NCBI GenBank assembly: GCA_025677825.1
Contig: JAIXMO010000043.1
Coordinates: 186,001-250,000, forward strand
DNA from: Helicostylum pulchrum
Lineage: Eukaryota > Mucoromycota > Mucoromycetes > Mucorales > Mucoraceae
Direction: 5' to 3'
DNA length: 64,000 nt
In this document: positions 55,769-64,000 of the stretch, in pieces
Layout of the letters: each line of letters opens with the position of its first letter
Position numbering within the stretch: position 1 is the stretch's first letter
Position numbers and translations under genes: made by a program
The notes under the pieces: generated by a model
What the model saw: only the letters and a program-made list of their open reading frames with translations
The model's database searches: none
What the model was told of the DNA's origin: nothing

Positions 55769-56353
55769 ATGTTATCAAACAGTCAGTATATTCAATTAAA
55801 TGCAGAAATTTGTAGTTTATTAAATCAAGATTGGGGTGTACGACCACATATGAAATTTTCTAATAGTCAGTTATTAGCTAATGCCATTATCTACAGTAAT
55901 ATTAGCAAAGAAATAGTATTAATTAATACCTTTGAAGTTTATGGTCGAAGAAAACTTACTGACAGCCACAGAGAATCATTTAAAATCCAAAAAGGACAGC
56001 CCCCAGAAACATCTTTGCCACTACCCATTTCTACCAAGTACCCGAATGTTTGGCCTACTATAATTCACGATAAAGATAGGAAGAAGTTAGTAATTGGAGC
56101 CCAAACTTTTAACGCCTTGATTACTTCGTCTTTAAAGATTGACAATACATCATTCAAGAAGTGTAAAGGTGCTGTAATGAATGCTTTATTTAACAGCCTT
56201 CTTACATTGGTTATATTTGGATCGGGTAGCCTGTGGTCGCACAAAAAGCCTATGCACACTACCTATGGCCTCGAAAAATTTAATTTCTCAAAAAAAAAGG
56301 CCGTGTACAACTATGTCAGAATAAAACTTCACATTTTTTTCTTGTTAGCATAA
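55769..56353 (+). CDS. Hypothetical protein (194 aa), no family recognised
   Basis: The frame starts at an ATG 20 bp after an ATACCACCATCAG-like leader. It looks coding by composition (LNAEICSLLNQDWGVRP, IVLINTFEVYGRRKLTD, KRHPP-like turns absent). The C-terminal 30 residues are Lys/Leu-rich after an A-run and may be read-through of a truncated 3' end. There is no intron signal I trust. It may be a lineage-specific orphan or relic. Confidence 0.4.
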   Translation: MLSNSQYIQLNAEICSLLNQDWGVRPHMKFSNSQLLANAIIYSNISKEIVLINTFEVYGRRKLTDSHRESFKIQKGQPPETSLPLPISTKYPNVWPTIIHDKDRKKLVIGAQTFNALITSSLKIDNTSFKKCKGAVMNALFNSLLTLVIFGSGSLWSHKKPMHTTYGLEKFNFSKKKAVYNYVRIKLHIFFLLA

Positions 56354-56402
56354 TAAAATGAATACGAAACTTTTTAAAGCTCTACGCCTCTATCGAATAG
56401 TT

Positions 56403-56597
56403 CTAAAAAGAGCGCAAAATACTCTCTATTACACGAAAATTAGTTTTGAAATAGTAGTGAGCAGAGGTTATTATTTCTTCTTTTGCCAGTGGTGACAGAC
56501 AAGACAACCGCCGGTATTTACACCCCCAAATTTGATCCAGAACTTCACCTCTTAAATCACCGGCTACAATTCGGAAACACGAATTGTCCATTTTACT
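56403..56597 (-). CDS. Short open frame (about 62 aa from its ATG), tentative
   Basis: From the in-frame ATG (56592 region) it reads MDNSCFRIVAGDLRGEVLDQIWGC, then CLSPLAKEEIITSA, to a stop at 56403. The composition is balanced and looks coding. The neighbour on the other strand is convergent. It is perhaps a relic or a small orphan. No family and no splice context are clear. Confidence 0.25.
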   Translation of the reverse strand, partial: SKMDNSCFRIVAGDLRGEVLDQIWGCKYRRLSCLSPLAKEEIITSAHYYFKTNFRVIESILRSF

Positions 56598-56639
56598 TAT
56601 AAAAGATATAGCTTTTATCTTAGAAACCACCGTGGTCAA

Positions 56640-56972
56640 AATAGAGTCAAATAGCTATACTTTTTTAATTTTAATATTTCAATATGATAAAAAATTTTGT
56701 TTACAAAAACGAAAGAGAAAAACATAGAGAGAAGACTTTTACAAAAAAGAAAAAATCGTGTCATAAATCCATTCTTGTATTATTTACAAAAATTCACCAA
56801 TAAAAAGGTGAAAAATCCAGTAGTAAACTTTTTTTTTTTAATTGTTCTCCTCCTTTTTTTTTTTTTTTTTTTTCTGTATAGTTTTCTATAAACAGAAGGA
56901 AAAGAGGAAGAAGAAGAAAAAAAGAAAAAAAAAGAAACTGACAACAATTTTCTTATTACTCCTTTTTATATC
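56640..56972. other. Promoter of the MYST gene, no gene seen
   Basis: AT-rich with T- and A-runs (56830-56870). No convincing frame. Confidence 0.45.
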
Positions 56973-58698
<1,726 letters not shown>

Positions 58699-58742
58699 AA
58701 TCTCTATTTTGTATATATATATATAATAACTATATACTCCCT

Positions 58743-58770
58743 TTATTATTATTATTATTATTATTATTAT
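58743..58770. repeat. TTA trinucleotide microsatellite, about 9 units
   Basis: A pure TTA run in the 3' flank of the acetyltransferase gene. It is likely length-polymorphic. Confidence 0.8.
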
Positions 58771-58932
58771 CATTAATAAAATTGCATATATCTCTATTTA
58801 ATTGGTTTCCCTTACTTTTTGTCGCCTTTTAGATAGTAGACAACTATTTATATTTACTTCCCCTTTCTTTTTTGCCCTTTTTCCCTTTTTCTTTTTCTCT
58901 TTTTTTATTTCTCTTTTTTTTCTTGCAAAACA

Positions 58933-61492
58933 ATGAATGATACTATAGTTGAACGTAATTCTCTTTCATTTCATGCTTTGCGTGCTAAATTTCATCAGTA
59001 CGATAAAAAAAATGACACTTTGGTAAAATAAAAAATATTATACTTTTTCTTGTTTTTTAATATTACTACTTGTAGAAAAAAAATACTATGCCAAAGCGTA
59101 TTACTGCAGTAACTAAAAATATTAGCGATCTATCCGATCATTTTCCTTTAAAAAGAAATCACAGCGATCTACCAGCTTCAAAAACAACACCTTCTCTTTG
59201 GTCTTCTTCTAACGGAAGTAGTACAACAGCAGAAGAATATGAAAAATATGGAGACGAAGAAGATGACGAGGACGATCAAGACGAAGAAGACGAAGAAGAA
59301 GAAGACGAAGACGATGATGATGAAATACTAGTGATTCCAAATTTAGGTATAAGAGCTGTACCTCGAACAGGCTCTTTTGTAACCGAACTAAGTAAAAGAT
59401 TAGCCATATCTGAAAAAAAGGGTGAACCTGTCAGCCATACTATTTTATCGATGAGAAGATCTGCACCTAATTTTGAGGAACCTTCGTTACCCGTAACCAC
59501 CTCTATGCACCACATTGTCAACCGTAAATCAGTACCCAATTCTTCTTCTTCGCCTTCGTTGGTTATTCCACCTGCCATGATAAAACGATCAACTACTGGC
59601 ACCAGTATTTCATCTTCTAATTCTTCTGTATCGGCTTCTTCAAACAAACGAAACAATTGGCATTTCACGCACTGGTTTTCTCACCCACCGTTACCTTCTT
59701 CTTTAACCACTACAGTCGAGTCACAACAACCACAACCATCTGCATCGAAGCGTGCTCGTATTATTCAGGAGTTAATATCCACTGAAAAAAACTACCAGAC
59801 TGATATGGAATTGATTAAGGAGATTTACTATGATGAAGCTCATCAAGTATTTTCAAAGATTGAGATCAAGCATATATTTATTAATTTACTCGATATTATT
59901 TCTTTTGAAAAAGAGTTTCTTTCTATTTTGGATAGTGCTTGCTGTGAACAAGAAAGTGAAATAACAATTGGTACAGCCTTTAGTATAATGGTATGTACTA
60001 TATGACAAAATATCAAATATATATGTATATATTTTAACATTTAATTTGTGTTAGATGAATCGTATGGATCAATTGTATGGTGATTATTGTAAGAAACACG
60101 AAGATGCTGCATCTAAAATTCAAGAAATAAGTTCACGATCTAACGTTCAAGCTTTTTTTTTGGTAAAATAAAATGATGTACATAAAAACCACACGTATTA
60201 ATTTTTTATTTATTTCAGTAGAAATGTAAAGAAAAATTACAAGGACGTACAATGTGTTGGGATTTACCAAGTCTGTTAATAAAGCCTGTTCAAAGAGTGC
60301 TAAAATATCCATTATTGTTAAAGGTAAGAGTTACATAAATGTTTATGCAATGTACTAATAAACAAACAGGAAATCGTTGCTTCTACACCTGAGCATCATC
60401 CAGATTACGATCAGCTTATTATTGTTACACACGAAATTCAACAAATGGCAGATCACATTAATGAAATGAAGCGAAGAAAAGATATGGTAGAACAATTAAT
60501 TATCGACAAGAAAAAAATTGATAGAAATGTTGTGTAAGTTTTCTTTAAAGCAAAAAAAAAAAAATTGTATATATCTAGACTAACATGTTATATGCAGACA
60601 AGGTATCAATAAAAAATTTACAAGAAGAGTACATCGTAAAAAACAATCTTCGGCTGGTCAAGATGCTTCATTTGATCATCTTTATAAACAATTTGAATCA
60701 AGACAAGAAATTGCTAAACAGTTTGAAAAGGGTGCGCAAGATTGGTTAGTAAAGATCAAACAAAATATAAGCTCTCTATCAGATCTCGTGCATGGTTTAG
60801 AAGCTGTTTATGGAGACTCGGACGGTATAGGATTACGAAGTATGCGTACCTTTAAGAAACTAGTTTCTCAGTTAGAAACAAATTCTGTGGTAAATATATA
60901 TATGCTCTTTTCCTAAAAAAAAAGGTTTTGTTTCTAAATATAATATACACATATAGGAAACAAATATTCAAGAAGCAGTTTATAATAGAATAGAATCTTA
61001 TTTAAAATTATTTAAAAACCCATTACACATTATTCAAAAAAGAAACCGAAAACTGATAGATTATGATAGAGCGCGCCATTTAATTAGCAAAGGCGAAGTA
61101 CCCGATAAACAACTACAGATATCTGCCGAACAATACATTTCATTGAATGCGCATTTGTTGGACGAATTACCTATATTTCTATCATTAACAGTTACCTATT
61201 TTGATATAATTGTAAGTGAGTTTGCACGTGTGCAAGCAACTTATTGGCGTAAATCAAAATTGGAATGGAAATCTTTAACAATTGAACAACCCTTTGGAAG
61301 AGAACATACATGGGTATCCATTGAATCAGATTATCGAACCGCTATAAAACGAATGCAACCGCGTATAGATGAAATTACTTCAAAGCCTAGAGATAGCGGT
61401 TGCTTTATTCTACCTAATAATCTCTCTACAGTTTCAATTGATCAAGGTAGTTAAACCAGAATGGAATTTATTCAAAATGTATTTTACTAACA

Positions 61493-61527
<35 letters not shown>

Positions 61528-61816
61528 TTCAGCTGTACCGATACCAAAACTCAAAACGAACAAGAAATATGATAGCTTATTTAGTGAATCACAACCTGTC
61601 TTTCAATGTATTGCACTTGTCGATTATGAATCACCCGAGAAATTACAGATACAAGAAGGTGACTTGATTCAAATTTGGTTACCAACAAATACGATGAATA
61701 GTGATAGTGCTACTGTATCTACAAATGCATCTTCTACTGAATGGTGGTACGGAAGTTTAGCAAATAATTCAGAAGTTTACGGGTGGTTACCATCTAATAT
61801 ATGCGAAAGAGTTTAA
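58933..61816 (+). CDS. Rho-family GEF with DH, BAR and SH3 domains (DNMBP/Tuba-like)
   Basis: Eight exons (58933-59022, 59076-59990, 60055-60162, 60222-60323, 60370-60533, 60598-60889, 60957-61446, 61533-61816) join in phase, 814 aa. The N-terminus is polar with an acidic Asp/Glu run and Ser-rich sequence. The DH domain starts near residue 260 (RARIIQELISTEKNYQTDMELI) and contains CWDLPSLLIKPVQRVLKYPLLLK, the GEF signature. A BAR-type helical region follows (about 470-690, QFESRQEIAKQFEKGAQDW... FARVQATYW). The protein ends in an SH3 domain (ALVDYESPEKLQIQEGDLIQIW then WWYGSL and GWLPSNICERV). This combination is that of Tuba-like Cdc42 activators that couple membrane curvature to actin. The last intron has an unusually long T-tract (61497-61526). 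Confidence 0.92.
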
Positions 61817-63189
61817 TAAAGCTTCTTAACACGAAAAGGGTGGAGGAGGGAGGGAGGGGGAAGAAGCATGTTACATTTATGACCGTGCACAATCCTCCCT
61901 CGAATAATTTTATATACTTCTAATCTCCTTTATATCTCTCCGTTTTGTAATTAACTGAAGATGTACATTATGATGTACAAAACGTGTTTGATCTTTCTTT
62001 TTAAAATTTCACTATAACTAAAAAAAAAGTTTGTATAACAAATAAACTGCAAAAAAAAAATATTACATATTTTCATATCCATCCACCCTGTGATACTTTG
62101 CTAATTAAAGTAAAAAAAGGCGAAGCGTGCAAACGAAAATAAGTGCAAGTATCACTGTTACACTTTAGTGCTTGGTAAGATAACAATTTTTAATTAATAA
62201 TGCATACTGACAGAATGAAATGTATGTCAACTTTTATCCGCCCCTTTCAATTATGAAAGAGAGAGAAAAAGGCTAAATTACGCTTGTAAACGTAAATAAA
62301 AAAGAAACTCATGGAATATTTTTTTTTCAAAAAAAAAATAGGTAACATGGTATTATTACACTAATGAGATTGAATATCTAACTGGGAATTTTCAAGAAAA
62401 AATCCTTGCTTTTTGTTTCGTTCGACCGATATGTCATACATTCAAATGTTGAAATATTTTGCCCACAGCTCTATATGCCACTAAAATAAAAATAAAAAAA
62501 GGGCATCAATTACTAATCATAGATATATGCTTGCTTACATGTATAACTGAATTTAACCCCTCGTGTGCTGATTAAAAAGTAGAAGGAAAAGAACACTTTT
62601 CTATTATTATTTTTTTAAGTACTTTTTTTTTTTTTACTTTTTGAAGACAGGTGGTTTTTTTCAAAGTTCTGATGCTTTCTAATATCTTTATTAAACACAT
62701 TAAATAGGCACTTGAATATATAAGCATATTATCACCGTGCGCCTATGATAGAAGCCATAAAAAACATAGGATAGCCTGCAAGCATTTGTGTAATTCAGAG
62801 AAAACTATTTTCTTCTTTCGGTGTATATTCGCTAAATCTGCCCATGCTTTTCTCCTGATGAAAAAGCATCTTTTGATATGTTTTAAACACCGTATATTTT
62901 TTTTCTGCGCAGCATGAACGAGATTTTCTCAATTAAAGATAACATACAGGCTACTTATTTATCAAACTAGAGACGATGTATAGCGGTTCCTGTTTTTTTA
63001 TAAAAAGTGTATATAGGTTATATAAAAAAAAGTAATGCAAAAAAGAAGTGCAAGATATCGATGTCATCACTGTCGGTAGACGAATTGATTTTTTTTTCTT
63101 TTTCAATGCCTGGAAGGAAACCAGTAGACCCTTCAAAGTTAAAGCATCTCTCTTACGTTTTTTTTTTTTTACAGAAAGAAAGAAAAAAA
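61817..63189. other. Large intergenic region, about 1.4 kb, no gene seen
   Basis: AT-rich with A/T homopolymers. No tRNA fold and no spliced coding chain could be supported. It holds the Cox11 promoter near its right end. Confidence 0.5.
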
Positions 63190-63936
63190 ATGTTTACAAG
63201 TACTTTACGTTCCTTGTACTCACGAGGAAGTCTCGGTACTAATGTATTTAGACATGTGAATAAAGTAAACAACATGTCATGTCAAAGTTTACCAAAACCA
63301 GGAACATCAGTATTACAACGTCGACTTTACGCCAGCCAACAACAAAAGAGACAAGGCGGTTTAAGAGATAACACATCCGGTGGTATGTACGCAGCGTCTA
63401 TTTTCATCACTATGGTAGGTGTTACTTATGCCGCCGTACCTTTGTATCGATTATTCTGTGCCAATACTGGATTCAGTGGTACACCTGTAATTGATCCATC
63501 TCGTTTCGTAGCCGACCGACTCGTACCTCAAGAGACAGGGCGTAAAAGAATTCGAGTTACATTTGAGTCAAATACTTCCGATACCTTACCATGGACATTT
63601 AAGCCCGAAGTGCGTGAAGTTTATGTTGTCCCTGGTGAAACGGCTTTAACCTTTTATAAAGCCAAAAGTAAAGCAAAAGAGGATATTATTGGTATTGCCA
63701 CTTATAATGTTACGCCTTATCGAGCTGGATCTTATTTCAACAAGATTCAATGTTTCTGTTTTGAAGAGCAAAAGTTAAAACCTGGGGAAGAAGTTGATAT
63801 GCCCGTCTTTTTCTTTATTGACCCCGATTTCTTGGATGATCCTTTGACAAAGGACGTTCATACAATCACTTTAAGTTATACTTTCTTTAATACAAAACAA
63901 GCAAATGGTTTATCTCCTGTTAAACCTCAATCATAG
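63190..63936 (+). CDS. COX11: Cytochrome c oxidase assembly factor Cox11
   Basis: An intronless frame. The ATG at 63190 lies before a mitochondrial presequence (MFTSTLRSLYSRGSLG, Arg-rich), although the same frame is open upstream to 63007. One membrane segment follows (SGGMYAASIFITMVGVTYAAVPLYRLFC), then the periplasmic-type beta domain with the copper motif CFCFEEQ and conserved FFFIDPDF. Length is 248 aa, usual for the family. It delivers copper to the CuB site of cytochrome c oxidase subunit 1 in the inner membrane. Confidence 0.97.
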   Translation: MFTSTLRSLYSRGSLGTNVFRHVNKVNNMSCQSLPKPGTSVLQRRLYASQQQKRQGGLRDNTSGGMYAASIFITMVGVTYAAVPLYRLFCANTGFSGTPVIDPSRFVADRLVPQETGRKRIRVTFESNTSDTLPWTFKPEVREVYVVPGETALTFYKAKSKAKEDIIGIATYNVTPYRAGSYFNKIQCFCFEEQKLKPGEEVDMPVFFFIDPDFLDDPLTKDVHTITLSYTFFNTKQANGLSPVKPQS

Positions 63937-64000
63937 ATTAATATTTACTCTTACGTTTTTATTAAAAAAAAAATATCCCATTGTATATTTTATATTTATT

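Overview
The window is nuclear DNA from an early-diverging filamentous fungus, most likely Mucoromycota (Mucorales-like). The signs are AT-rich gene-dense sequence, many 46-100 bp introns with GTA/GTAAGT donors, short intergenic gaps with T/A homopolymers, mucoralean-looking orphan proteins, and a mixed set of conserved eukaryotic genes on both strands. No bacterial, viral or CRISPR features were seen. Almost all genes are spliced, so I rebuilt the models exon by exon by checking donor, acceptor and phase. Exon coordinates are given in each entry.

Layout. 1-8.3 kb: C-terminal part of a Csf1/BLTP1-type lipid-transfer protein, a Zn2Cys6 transcription factor, a small spliced membrane protein and a tRNA-Asn. 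9.2-17.6 kb (all minus strand): a full NBR1 selective-autophagy receptor (PB1, three ZZ, FW, LIR-like, UBA), a Trk-type K+ transporter and the Cbf5/dyskerin pseudouridine synthase. 18-22.4 kb: a type II membrane protein, the mRNA-export WD40 protein Rae1/Gle2 and two convergent membrane-protein genes. 22.4-29.1 kb is the accessory part: sparse sequence, an essentially identical 517-bp tandem duplication with diverged relatives beside it, a 614-aa orphan protein with an acidic linker and a nuclease-like D...ExK pattern, and a palindromic foldback-like element flanked by TTAA. 29.5-40.8 kb: a secreted Cys-rich protein, Sec61-gamma, Arl8, an APC permease, an orphan, a PPR protein and the mitochondrial ATP synthase beta subunit. 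41-51.6 kb: a Q/P-rich coiled-coil protein, Rat1/Xrn2, a Vps68/TMEM50 protein with a GC-AG intron, and a degenerated SSD1/Dis3L2-type gene. 52-64 kb: a basic coiled-coil orphan, an F-box protein, a MYST acetyltransferase of the HBO1/Sas3 type, a DH-BAR-SH3 Rho-GEF and Cox11.

There is no operon logic, but several themes recur: RNA metabolism (Cbf5, Rae1, Rat1, the SSD1 relic), mitochondrial respiration (PPR, Atp2, Cox11), and endomembrane/vacuole trafficking (Csf1, NBR1, Arl8, Sec61-gamma, Vps68). The most unusual items are the SSD1-like pseudogene (a TAG where family members have Trp, a 4-bp duplication frameshift, a missing 3' half), the recent tandem duplication next to the orphan nuclease-like gene, and the TTAA-bounded palindrome.
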